Part shown: positions 7,950 through 16,096 of the stretch, piece after piece
Layout: each line of letters begins with the position of its first letter
How positions within the stretch are numbered: position 1 is the first letter of the stretch
Origin: an uncultured Oscillospiraceae bacterium
GTDB lineage: Bacteria; Bacillota; Clostridia; Oscillospirales; Ruminococcaceae
Assembly (NCBI GenBank): GCA_910578255.1
Contig: CAJTQM010000012.1
Coordinates: forward strand, 1-52,888
Reading direction: 5' to 3'
Length of the DNA stretch: 52,888 nt
Notes under the pieces: generated by a model
The model's database searches: none
The model's input: only the letters and a program-made list of their open reading frames with translations
Told to the model about the DNA's origin: nothing
Program-made: the position numbers and the translations under genes

Positions 7950-10900
7950 TCATTTTTTCCAGCTGCTGCGTTTCCAGTACCAAAAACCGCCGGCCGCCGC
8001 TGCACCCAACAGAAGTACTGTTAATGCTATGACGAGTTCGCTTGTATAATCTGACGCTTTTTCAGGTTCATAAACGCCTGGAATCGTCTTCTCAATTCCT
8101 TGCGCCATCATACTTCCATTTTCCGCCAAACCCCGTCTGGCGTCGGTAACCTCCGGTTTGCCAAACCCTGCCTGAATTTTATCCGCCTCTGAGGGCGCAT
8201 CAATCGACCAAACGCCGCCCATGCTCGGGTTCAGCTTACTGGGATCAATCTTTACATCACCGAAATCTATTTTCTGCAGATAAGATAGCGGATAGTAAAG
8301 TCGATTTTCTTCTGCTAGCGCTTTGTTTCCCGGAATCGCAATCGTCTTGCCTCCATTCCAATCAATTAACAAGGTTACCTCCGGATTCTGCCGAAGCATT
8401 TCCATAACCGACCAAGGCATACGGTCATATCCGCGAGCATGAACCCGCACAACATCTCCGTTCTTTGCATTTTTTATAAGATCAGAAACATCATTCCAAA
8501 AGCTTTGCTCACCCGGACGGTATAAAGACTCGTTCTCTTCGTCATCATCTCTGTCACCTGATTCGCTACCAGAGCCGATTTGCGATCCGCTGTTTTTTTT
8601 ATTTAGAATAATGGTACCGGTTTTCTCATTATAGTTCTCACGGTCGGCCGGCGTATAAATCCAAGTATATGGTGTGTTGGGAACGACTGGCGTATCGTCC
8701 GGCAGATCCCAGCGCAATGTTCCATTTGCAGGAGTCAGCGTGCCAATTCCTAAACCGGCTTCTTTCAGAGTCTGACCTGTAATGACCGTTTTGTACGACG
8801 GTTCACCGGTAATATCCACTTTATTGATGATTACCTGGATGGTGTATTCCACCGGTGTAAAAGAACCTGTATCGGCAGGGGTGAAAACGACTGTTTTGGG
8901 ACCGCTGTCCACCACATTCTTTACATTGGTTCCACCTTTCCAATCCCAGCTACCTAAAACCTCTTTTCCATCAAAAGTTGCTGTACCGGCAATTATGCTT
9001 TTCTCAACCGCCGCGCCGTTGTAAGTAGTTGTAATCGCATTGGCGACCGCTTTTGGAACATTTTTATCGGTTAGAGTGATCACCACATTGACAATTGAAT
9101 CCGCATAGTTTTTCGAACGGATGATTGCAGAAAGGGTCACACTTTTGTCGACAGCGCCGCCCGAAAGTTCATATGTCAATTTACCAGAGGTAGCGTCCAG
9201 CGCAAAAGCATTCACCGTAATGCCGCTGCTGCCTGTGTCTTCCGTTCCTTTTACATAACTGACGTTTCCTCCCGCATTGGCAGGAAGCAATCCTGCCAGC
9301 GAAATTTCACCGGACATGCCGCTTGTCACATATTTTAGCGCAACACTCTGCTCCGGAATGATCAGGTCAGCTTGAGTAACCGTCAGCTTATTTCCATTTT
9401 CAATGGTAACCGCGTAATTCCCGTTATAAACACCATCTCCTTTGATTTCGTACTCTCCAACATCAGAGACTTCATTGGCGTCGCTGTACAACCCCAAACC
9501 AAGATCATCGACGGTTTCACCTGTAGCCATCGTGCTGCCCGATTTTAGCTGTGCGGAAAAAATCGGATTGGCTTTGCCGAACGGACGTGTTGCCGCATCC
9601 ACGACTACCGTTACCGGTCTTGGTGTGATCGTCAAAATATAGCTGCCTGTTCCCTCCGCATATTTGCCGGGAACTGCCGCTGCTTTAGCGGTAATTATAA
9701 CGTTACCAACCTTCTTGATGGTAACCTCTCCCGTTGTTCTGTTGACGGCAGCAATGCTTGAGTCACTGCTTCCATAGGTGATTGCGCCACCATCCGCAAT
9801 AGTCTGATCCTTGTCATTGGTATGCACAGGAACTTTTATCACAGATCCATCGCCATAAGCCACCGAAACCTCTGTCTCGGCAAAAGTGATTTTCTGCGGA
9901 TCACCTTCCACAATTTTGAAAGAGGTTTGCCCGATCATATCCGCATAGTTTTTGTTATCCGGAACGAACTTCCAATAAAGTGTCTTCGATGCGTTCACCG
10001 CAAGTGAATGGATATCCGATTCTTTCGCTTCAACGGTTCGATTGGTATTACTATACCAAGTTACTGTACCTGTTACTTCCGCGCCTCCAATGCCAGCGCC
10101 CTTGTTTTGCGCAATTTCCATGAATTTCTCAAGGCTGCTGCCAACCTTTATCTGTTGTGTAGCAGGGACCGAGTAGGTCGGATTGGCCTTTGTGACGGTC
10201 AGTGCTTTTACGCCCTTGACTTGAACGGTGTAATTCGCATTGCTACCGCTGCCGGTCACATCATACGAGCCGACTGCGGAATTTTCATCCGCCGTGCTGA
10301 CCAAGGTAAGATTCAAGCTGGAAATATTATCGGACTGCCCCAGCGTATATCCATTTGCCAGCGTCGCTGTAAAAGCAGGATTTATTTCGCCGTATTTACG
10401 GGTTGCCGGTACCACAGTAACGGTAATCGGCCTCGTTGCGATGCTTACATCTTTTGTGATCTCCAGCCGGGCGCCGGCCGATAAACGATAGTTGCCATCT
10501 ACAATTGCTTCTGTCGTAAAGATAATTTTATCCGCCGATGCCACGTTCTTATCATTATAAACTGCGGTGCCGCGAACAGTCACTGTGTCCGATGAATTGA
10601 CTAGGCTGCCGCTTTTTACACCAACGGTAATTTCCTGCGCCGTTGTCGTACCGTCATAGGTTTTCGATTTATTCCCGCTTTTGTACTCCAAATCGTCTGC
10701 CACAAGCGTTTTAGGTGTAATCGTCAGCGTATAAGAAATCGTTGTTCGCGCGTATCCTGCCGAAGCTTCTGCGACTGCCGTGATGGTAGCGGTGCCCGCT
10801 CCTTTCAAGGTGACATTGCCGCTTGCGTCCACCGTAGCAATCTTCTCATTGCTGCTTGAATAGGAGATCGCTGCGCCGGAACCGTCTGCAAGTGTTGCCG

Positions 10901-12014
10901 CGCGGGAAAACGCTTTGTCTTCATATTTTGCGGTCGCTGCCGCATCAAAACCTTCTGTGAATTTGTGTAACGGCTGAGTCTGAACGGTAAATACAGTACT
11001 TCCCTCTTTGGGAGTGGTCACGAAATTCTTATGGGAAGCGACAAATCTCCAATATAAAGTTGTGCTGCCGGCAGAGTCAAAATTTCCATTGGCTAGAACC
11101 GTTCGTCCGGAATTTGTGTACCAGGTAAGCGTTCCTGTAACGTCTTCGCCAGCGCCGCTGCCTTTGACATTCGAATTTGGCGTCGGATGAGAATCCCCAA
11201 CCGTAACCGTCGTGTTGGGATGGGTATAATCAAACGTATAATCTGCCGGAGAGATGGTAAAGGATTTCGAAGCTTTTGCGCTTTGTGCCGAACCGCTTTC
11301 GGGAAGCGTCGCTTCTACCCAATATGTACCAGCATTTTTTGGGGCCTGACCAGCACCGGCTGCTCCAGAGTTTGTTGTATCGGTCTGAATCGTACACCTT
11401 TCATCTGTATAGTAAAGAAAGGTCACTTTGCTTTGATCTCCATTTGTTGTCACACTCGGGTCATCAACAGCCCGACCATCGTAGGTTTTATTCATGTTGC
11501 CGCTAATCGCAAGAGAACTGCTTGCTTTTGGTACTGTAATGGCAGCGGAAGCGGTCGTCAGTCCGGGGAGATCCACTCCCATCTCATCACCTACGATCAG
11601 GTCGCTGTCATCTTTAAAACCCACCGTATGCTCTCCGACCGTTAAACTCTCTTCAGCGCGCAATGTAAGAGTCATGACATCCCACTTTGTGTCTGTAATC
11701 GTTCCTCCTGAAGATGTAAAAGCTGCATTTCCTTCATCCGAATTGTAGCCGGTTTGGCCCTTAAATTTTGATAGACTCACTATGTCCGAAGAAACATAGG
11801 TGAATCCCTGTGGGATATCCAAATTAAAACCGACTGTTCCAATCGTTGTGCCCGTTGTATTGTTCACCGAAATGGTAAGGGTGACCTCATCGCCAGGCTG
11901 TACGGTTGTTTTCTCCGCTGAAATGGATAAGGTCACACTTCCATCTGCCCACGCCATACTACCCAATGAAAAAAAGATTAAGATTGCCAAAAATACCGAT
12001 AAAAATTTCCTCAT
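7950..12014 (-). CDS. Large surface protein: N-terminal cohesin-like domain, MBG/YDG and Ig-like repeats, C-terminal membrane anchor
   Basis: 1354 residues. A signal peptide (1-23, ending SMAWA) leads to a cohesin-like domain at ~26-161: TVQPGDEVTLTISVNN, then VGFNLDIPQGFTYVS, and VMTLTLRAEESLTVGEHTVGF near its end. Next come bacterial-adhesin repeats: YDG/MBG modules (NKTYDG at 175-180, KSKTYDG, TRKYGEINPAF, TRPFGKANPIF) and Big_2-like Ig domains (ISYSSSNEKIATVDASGNV, ITYGSSDSSIAAVN). An acidic linker follows, then a globular C-terminal region and a final membrane segment (VIALTVLLLGAAAAGGFWYW) with a basic tail. There is no LPXTG motif. Cohesins bind dockerins, and a dockerin gene lies 51 bp upstream in the same operon. 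Confidence 0.85.
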   Translation of the reverse strand: MRKFLSVFLAILIFFSLGSMAWADGSVTLSISAEKTTVQPGDEVTLTISVNNTTGTTIGTVGFNLDIPQGFTYVSSDIVSLSKFKGQTGYNSDEGNAAFTSSGGTITDTKWDVMTLTLRAEESLTVGEHTVGFKDDSDLIVGDEMGVDLPGLTTASAAITVPKASSSLAISGNMNKTYDGRAVDDPSVTTNGDQSKVTFLYYTDERCTIQTDTTNSGAAGAGQAPKNAGTYWVEATLPESGSAQSAKASKSFTISPADYTFDYTHPNTTVTVGDSHPTPNSNVKGSGAGEDVTGTLTWYTNSGRTVLANGNFDSAGSTTLYWRFVASHKNFVTTPKEGSTVFTVQTQPLHKFTEGFDAAATAKYEDKAFSRAATLADGSGAAISYSSSNEKIATVDASGNVTLKGAGTATITAVAEASAGYARTTISYTLTITPKTLVADDLEYKSGNKSKTYDGTTTAQEITVGVKSGSLVNSSDTVTVRGTAVYNDKNVASADKIIFTTEAIVDGNYRLSAGARLEITKDVSIATRPITVTVVPATRKYGEINPAFTATLANGYTLGQSDNISSLNLTLVSTADENSAVGSYDVTGSGSNANYTVQVKGVKALTVTKANPTYSVPATQQIKVGSSLEKFMEIAQNKGAGIGGAEVTGTVTWYSNTNRTVEAKESDIHSLAVNASKTLYWKFVPDNKNYADMIGQTSFKIVEGDPQKITFAETEVSVAYGDGSVIKVPVHTNDKDQTIADGGAITYGSSDSSIAAVNRTTGEVTIKKVGNVIITAKAAAVPGKYAEGTGSYILTITPRPVTVVVDAATRPFGKANPIFSAQLKSGSTMATGETVDDLGLGLYSDANEVSDVGEYEIKGDGVYNGNYAVTIENGNKLTVTQADLIIPEQSVALKYVTSGMSGEISLAGLLPANAGGNVSYVKGTEDTGSSGITVNAFALDATSGKLTYELSGGAVDKSVTLSAIIRSKNYADSIVNVVITLTDKNVPKAVANAITTTYNGAAVEKSIIAGTATFDGKEVLGSWDWKGGTNVKNVVDSGPKTVVFTPADTGSFTPVEYTIQVIINKVDITGEPSYKTVITGQTLKEAGLGIGTLTPANGTLRWDLPDDTPVVPNTPYTWIYTPADRENYNEKTGTIILNKKNSGSQIGSGSESGDRDDDEENESLYRPGEQSFWNDVSDLIKNAKNGDVVRVHARGYDRMPWSVMEMLRQNPEVTLLIDWNGGKTIAIPGNKALAEENRLYYPLSYLQKIDFGDVKIDPSKLNPSMGGVWSIDAPSEADKIQAGFGKPEVTDARRGLAENGSMMAQGIEKTIPGVYEPEKASDYTSELVIALTVLLLGAAAAGGFWYWKRSSWKK

Positions 12015-12065
12015 GTTATATCCTCCGTTTTATTTTGTCCTTTTGTGCTCTTTATTTATCACCTC

Positions 12066-13790
12066 TTATTCTAATTGATCAATCCGTTTATTGATAAATT
12101 GGAAAAGTCTTTGCAGATCGCCGGCATTGACCTTCCCATCTCCGTTAACATCTGCCGATGGGATATATTCCTGTTCCAAAGAAATCTTTTTGTTTATGTG
12201 CTGAAACAGTTTTTGCAAATCGCCAGCGTTGACTTTGCCTTCTCCCGTAATATCTCCCGAAGGCGCCATTTCAATCGCGTCTAAATCCCCTGTGTCTGTG
12301 CTTACATCTCGAACTCTGACGCCGTATCCGGGCTTGTAGGTGACAAGTTTATATTCGCCGGCTAAAACGTTGGAAAACGTAAAGGTTTGCTGATATCGTT
12401 TTCCGTCGCTGTGTAAAACCGCAGCACTTTTAACCGCAACATAAGCCGCGTTTGGTTCGCCCGCCAAAATTTCTTTTCGAATTTCGACGTTATTGGCTTG
12501 TGCCGGATACAAAAAATAAGCCGCGTTATCCTCTGCGTTATAAGTAAGAACGCTGTAAGTCAATGTTTCGGGCTTTATCGCCGCTGTTCCCGTGGTTGTA
12601 AAATTGCTGACGTCACTCGTATAGACCTGACCGTTTCCTTGCCAGGTTATAAAAAATTTATAGTAATAGGTCGTACCAGGCAACAGCGTTTGTCCAAAGC
12701 CCAGCGCGCTTGCTGGGTCACCCTGCGCCGAGTAGTAGATTCTGCTATAACGCATGCCATCGCCGGCATCGCTGCTGCTCCATCCCGACGCATCCTCCGA
12801 GACCATCCAAACGCCGTTGTGACTTTCAGGGGTAGCATTTTGCACCACATTTGCGTCGGTTCCCATAAAACAGCCTGAAAAACCCAGCGCCGTATTTTCA
12901 GGATAGTAAAATCTGTGTTCTACCTGCACGTCATTCTCGGTAAGCGTTCCATCGTTTACCCAGCTTCCCCCATGCCAGTGAGGGGTCGGAGCAGTTGTAG
13001 TGATTTCTTGGGTAAACGAATCCGTATGCTTCCAATATTGAAAATACCCGTTATCTACTTCTCCTTCCCAATCATTCACAGCCGAACAGTTAAAATACGT
13101 TCCGTAACCTGTAGCGGCAAAGAAAATGTTTTTCGGATCGCTAATACTCGTATTTCCCGCTAAATATACGATGTTTGCGTATTCTCCGCAGTTTCCCATC
13201 GAAAACCCAGTGGGGCGGCCAGCGTACGAGACCGTTCCGCCGGTTCCTTTATAATTTTCATATCGTCCCCGCCTGGCTTCAATATGAATATGCCTCCCTA
13301 CTGTCCAGCCATTTCCCGCCGTTGTTCCCTCATCATAAATCGGCGTCCATTGCGCTATAACCGACCCTGTATTATAAGCCGCTATCAAATTGTCAATGTT
13401 GTCGTCATGGACGAAGGCCACATGAACATAATCCATACTGCCGTCGGCAAGATAGACAGGGGCAACGCTTTCGATCACCGCAATATTTCCCCAATCGGGT
13501 AAAATATCCACGACTCTACAATCAAACGGCGCATAGGCCACCGCACCGGCCGCATTTACGTCAATGGCGAACATATCCGCGATTCCGTGTGATACCCAAC
13601 GACCATCATATATCCCCGACGACAACTGGTTAATATGCACCTCGCCAATGAATGGCCAAATCGCTTTTTGCACCGTTGTTGTAACCTCCGCCGCCTGCGC
13701 CGTCACAGTTAAAACGCCGGACAGTATCAGCAAACACGCCAGGCAGATTGCGCAAGCTTGCTTTACCATATTTTTTACCGTGATTCGCAT
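12066..13790 (-). CDS. Secreted M23 (LytM)-like peptidase domain protein with C-terminal type I dockerin
   Basis: 574 residues with a signal peptide (cleavage near AQA-A, residue 33). Residues ~45-200 look like an M23 zinc peptidase domain: H68-x3-D72 (SHGIADMF), YVH at 121-123, and GRHIHIEAR with H167-x-H169, the usual ligand and catalytic set. A central ~200-residue region (HWHGGSW to VSNFTTTG) resembles a fibronectin-like module. Residues 512-574 form a dockerin with two calcium-binding repeats, GDITGEGKVNAGDLQKLF and ADVNGDGKVNAGDLQRLF. Positions 10-11 are Ala-Gly in both repeats. GGAGAGG lies upstream of the ATG. It is the first gene after the invertible promoter. Cell-wall cleavage is inferred. 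Confidence 0.85.
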   Translation of the reverse strand: MRITVKNMVKQACAICLACLLILSGVLTVTAQAAEVTTTVQKAIWPFIGEVHINQLSSGIYDGRWVSHGIADMFAIDVNAAGAVAYAPFDCRVVDILPDWGNIAVIESVAPVYLADGSMDYVHVAFVHDDNIDNLIAAYNTGSVIAQWTPIYDEGTTAGNGWTVGRHIHIEARRGRYENYKGTGGTVSYAGRPTGFSMGNCGEYANIVYLAGNTSISDPKNIFFAATGYGTYFNCSAVNDWEGEVDNGYFQYWKHTDSFTQEITTTAPTPHWHGGSWVNDGTLTENDVQVEHRFYYPENTALGFSGCFMGTDANVVQNATPESHNGVWMVSEDASGWSSSDAGDGMRYSRIYYSAQGDPASALGFGQTLLPGTTYYYKFFITWQGNGQVYTSDVSNFTTTGTAAIKPETLTYSVLTYNAEDNAAYFLYPAQANNVEIRKEILAGEPNAAYVAVKSAAVLHSDGKRYQQTFTFSNVLAGEYKLVTYKPGYGVRVRDVSTDTGDLDAIEMAPSGDITGEGKVNAGDLQKLFQHINKKISLEQEYIPSADVNGDGKVNAGDLQRLFQFINKRIDQLE

Positions 13791-13833
13791 TGAAAAACCT
13801 CTCCTTTCAAAATTCCCTGTATCGTTTTCTTCA

Positions 13834-13861
13834 TTACAACAGTATTTTTGTTATGTTGTAC
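13834..13861 (-). repeat. Left inverted recombination site (IRL)
   Basis: On the plus strand: arm TTACAACAGTA, spacer TTTTTG, arm TTATGTTGTAC. It is the inverted copy of 14063-14090, with two mismatches inside one arm and one at the outer edge. Confidence 0.85.
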
Positions 13862-13910
13862 AAACAATTTGCAAAATGCTCTTATTTACAGCCCTGCTCA
13901 AAAATCGCTG

Positions 13911-13973
13911 TAAAAAAGAGCATCACAAACAAGGCCGTCTTAAAAAATTTAGGATCGGCTCTGTTTGTGATGC
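13911..13973 (-). terminator. Leftward terminator inside the invertible segment
   Basis: Perfect 12-bp stem GCATCACAAACA (13920-13931) with TGTTTGTGATGC (13962-13973), extended inward by GCCG/CGGC. On the minus strand it is followed by CTCTTTTTT. In the present orientation it would stop leftward readthrough from the recombinase gene into the surface operon; after inversion it would face the other way. Confidence 0.75.
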
Positions 13974-14000
13974 GTTAAATAGAAAAATTTCCAATTTTTA

Positions 14001-14029
14001 TTGCAATGGACGTGCGGATTTGGTAGAAT
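14001..14029 (+). promoter_or_regulatory. Sigma-A promoter within the invertible segment, now facing right
   Basis: TTGCAA (14001-14006), a 17-bp spacer, and TAGAAT (14024-14029). It points away from the dockerin/cohesin operon and into the 3' end of the recombinase gene (antisense), which is the expected OFF orientation. Confidence 0.75.
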
Positions 14030-14062
14030 AAAAGAAAACAATAGGTGATTGTGGTTCAAAAA

Positions 14063-14090
14063 TTACAACATAACAAAAATTATGTTGTAA
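14063..14090 (+). repeat. Right inverted recombination site (IRR)
   Basis: Perfect dyad: 11-bp arm, CAAAAA spacer, 11-bp arm. The last codons and TAA stop of the recombinase (14080-14090) occupy its outer arm, so inversion within the spacer would leave the protein end unchanged. Confidence 0.85.
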
Positions 14091-14930
14091 CCAGGTCCAT
14101 CCTATCAAGTTGCCTTGCATGGACCTCACCGCTCTCTATCGTATAGAGGCGGGTAGTATTAATGCTGGAGTGTCCCAAAATATCCGCCAGCCGGGAAACG
14201 TCTTTCTCAAGAGCATAGTAGGTGCGGGCGAACAAATGCCGCAAATTATGTGGAAACACTTTTTCCTCCGCCACTTTCGCGTTTTGACAAAGCGCTTTCA
14301 TCTCTCGCCAGATATTCGACCGGTCAAGCGGCTTTCCGTTTCGTGTGACAAACACTGCTCCGGCAGTGATTTTTTGTTTTTGGAGGTAGTGAAGCAACAA
14401 CTTTCTTAGTCTTTTGGGCAGAAAAATCAGTCTGCATTTACCTTTACTGCTGACCTGTGCGTATCCAGTCCGAACGGCTTCCGCCGTGATATATTGTAAC
14501 TCTGATACCCGGATCCCCGTTGCGCAGATGGTCTGGATGACCAACGCGAGACGCGGATTTTTTTGTCTTGTGCTGCTTGCACCAACCGGCAATATTCCAT
14601 TTTCCCCAACTCCTTCTTTGCAAAACAAAACAAATTTCTTTGCACCCGAACTCTTTGTACTTTCAGGTGATCCCACCCCATAAATTCCAAAAAACTATTT
14701 ATCGCCGCAATCATCGTATTAACGCTGGCCGCTGCGTATTGCTGAAGCAAGTCCTCCTTCCACAAAATCAATTGTCTTTTTGTGAGGGGTTTTCCTTTTT
14801 GATATCGCATGAGTACCTTTATGTCCTGGATATATTTTTGAACCGTCGCCGTTGCTTTTTCTTTATCATGAAGATAAACGGCATATCTAAAGAGCTGTTC
14901 AAAATCTAAAATATATGGATTTGTTGTCAA
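14080..14930 (-). pseudogene. Tyrosine recombinase (integrase/invertase type), split by a one-base frameshift
   Basis: The N-terminal half (core-binding domain, MTTNPYILDFEQLFRYAVYL) runs in one frame from TTG 14930. The catalytic half continues in the next frame from an A7 tract (plus-strand T7 at 14558-14564). Joined, they give ~281 residues with every catalytic residue: Arg in ATGIRVSEL, Lys in SSKGKCR, HNLRH, His in LGHSS, and Tyr in TTRLYT. GGAGGAGG precedes the TTG. The gene abuts the right recombination site, as expected for the enzyme of the switch. It may be a dead gene, a slippage-expressed gene, a phase-variable tract or an assembly error. Confidence 0.85.
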
Positions 14931-15042
14931 ATTAACCTCCTCCTTCTCTCAAAAAAATTGGGGGCTACCCGGTATGCTGTATCTGCGCGAAAAATCTTGA
15001 GAAACCCAGGCGGCATTGAAAAACGATCATTCCTAATACAAC

Positions 15043-15089
15043 ATATCAAAAAGGACCGCAGCCAAATTGGCCGCGGTCCTTTTTGATAT
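15043..15089 (-). terminator. Terminator of fba
   Basis: Very long hairpin. ATATC, AAAAA and GGACCGC on the left (15043-15059) pair with GCGGTCC, TTTTT and GATAT on the right, with an inner GCCA/TGGC stem. It starts 8 bp past the fba stop and could act on both strands. Confidence 0.88.
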
Positions 15090-15096
15090 GACAGAA

Positions 15097-15960
15097 TTAA
15101 GCTTTGTTAACAGAGCCAAACAACTCCATTTTTTCTTTCACCGTATCTTTGATTGCCTGGGTGCCGGGGGCCAGCAGCTTTCTGGGATCGAAGCCCTTGC
15201 CCTCTAAGTCTTTGCCCGCCTCAATGTATTTGCGGGTGGCCTCCGCAAAGGCCAGCTGACACTCGGTGTTTACATTGATCTTGGAAACGCCCAGAGAAAT
15301 CGCCTTTTTGATCATGTCCGCAGGAATGCCGGTTCCCCCGTGAAGGACCAGCGGCATGCCCGGCGTTTTCTCCTGGATTTTTGCCAGAACCTCGAAATTC
15401 AATCCCTTCCAGTTGGCGGGGTATTTGCCGTGGATATTGCCAATTCCTGCGGCCAACATGGTAACGCCCAGATCGGCGATCATTTTGCACTCCTCCGGAT
15501 CGGCAACCTCGCCGCCTCCCACAACGCCGTCTTCTTCGCCGCCAATAGCGCCGACCTCTGCCTCTACCGAAATGCCCTTCGCACCGGCCAGAGCGATGAT
15601 CTCTTTGGTCTTTTCAATATTCTCCGCAATGGGATAATGAGATCCGTCAAACATGACCGAGGAAAATCCCGCTTCAATCACCGCTTTTGCGCCCTCATAA
15701 GTACCGTGGTCAATGTGCAGCGCCACCGGAACGGTGATCTTCATGTCTTTTAGCAATCCGTTCACCATGCCTACGACCGCATCCCAGCCGCCCATATATT
15801 TGCCGGCGCCCTCGGATACGCCTAAAATAACCGGCGAATGGTTCTCCTGCGCCGTTTGCAGAACCGCCTTGGTCCATTCCAGATTGTTAATATTAAACTG
15901 CCCGACGGCATATTTGCCCTCTTTTGCTTTGGTGAGCATCTCTTTTGCAGAAACCAGCAT
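15097..15960 (-). CDS. fba: Class II fructose-1,6-bisphosphate aldolase
   Basis: 287 residues, the usual length for the bacterial class IIB enzyme. It cleaves fructose-1,6-bisphosphate to DHAP and glyceraldehyde-3-phosphate in glycolysis. Visible motifs: VALHIDHGTYEGAKAVIEAGFSSVMFDGS with the zinc His and catalytic Asp, SVEAEVGAIGGEEDG, GNIHGKYP with a zinc His, VLHGGTGIP with the third zinc His, and ISLGVSKINVNTE for phosphate binding. Its own strong promoter and terminator make it monocistronic. GGAGG precedes the ATG. Confidence 0.96.
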   Translation of the reverse strand: MLVSAKEMLTKAKEGKYAVGQFNINNLEWTKAVLQTAQENHSPVILGVSEGAGKYMGGWDAVVGMVNGLLKDMKITVPVALHIDHGTYEGAKAVIEAGFSSVMFDGSHYPIAENIEKTKEIIALAGAKGISVEAEVGAIGGEEDGVVGGGEVADPEECKMIADLGVTMLAAGIGNIHGKYPANWKGLNFEVLAKIQEKTPGMPLVLHGGTGIPADMIKKAISLGVSKINVNTECQLAFAEATRKYIEAGKDLEGKGFDPRKLLAPGTQAIKDTVKEKMELFGSVNKA

Positions 15961-15998
15961 CTTTCATTCCTCCTAAAATTTGTGGCTTTTCTTTCTAT

Positions 15999-16027
15999 AT
16001 TATAGTAGATTGTCTAAAAAAAAGCAA
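15999..16027 (-). promoter_or_regulatory. fba promoter
   Basis: On the minus strand, TTGCTT (16027-16022), 17 bp, TATAAT (16004-15999), about 39 bp before the fba ATG. Confidence 0.8.
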
Positions 16028-16061
16028 ACCTTTTTCTGATTTTTTGCGGGATTTCTAAGAC

Positions 16062-16091
16062 AAAAGGACCGGAAGCCGCCGCTCCCGGTCC
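16062..16091 (-). terminator. Terminator after the 16097 gene
   Basis: Stem GGACCGG (16066-16072) with CCGGTCC (16085-16091); TTTTG follows on the minus strand. Confidence 0.8.
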
Positions 16092-16096
16092 TCTGG

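Larger units (their letters stand above)
13834..14090. promoter_or_regulatory. Candidate invertible promoter (phase switch) flanked by recombinase sites
   Basis: Two 28-bp sites bound a 201-bp segment. The right site (14063-14090) is a perfect dyad: arm TTACAACATAA, spacer CAAAAA, arm TTATGTTGTAA. The left site (13834-13861) is its inverted copy, with spacer TTTTTG and 25 of 27 aligned bases identical. The 11-6-11 plan is typical of tyrosine-recombinase core sites, and opposite spacer orientation predicts inversion. Inside lies a rightward promoter (14001-14029). Inversion would move it to about 13895-13923 facing left, with a start ~98 nt before the dockerin gene. The recombinase gene ends inside the right site. 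Confidence 0.8.

Noticed and set aside
7950..12014. CRISPR-like or tandem DNA repeats in the large surface gene
   Set aside because: The repeats are divergent protein domains (MBG/YDG/Ig-like), not near-identical DNA repeats with regular spacers.
13885..13914. TTTACA/TGTAAA pair as the main operon promoter
   Set aside because: It is a palindromic hairpin (TTTACAGC/GCTGTAAA) with a poor -10 box and lies on the T-run of the terminator; the 14001-14029 promoter is much better. Kept only as a caveat.
14558..14564. Canonical programmed -1 frameshift signal in the recombinase
   Set aside because: The tract is read as GAC AAA AAA ATC, which is not a clean X-XXY-YYZ heptamer in the zero frame, and no strong downstream stem was seen; slippage remains only a possibility.
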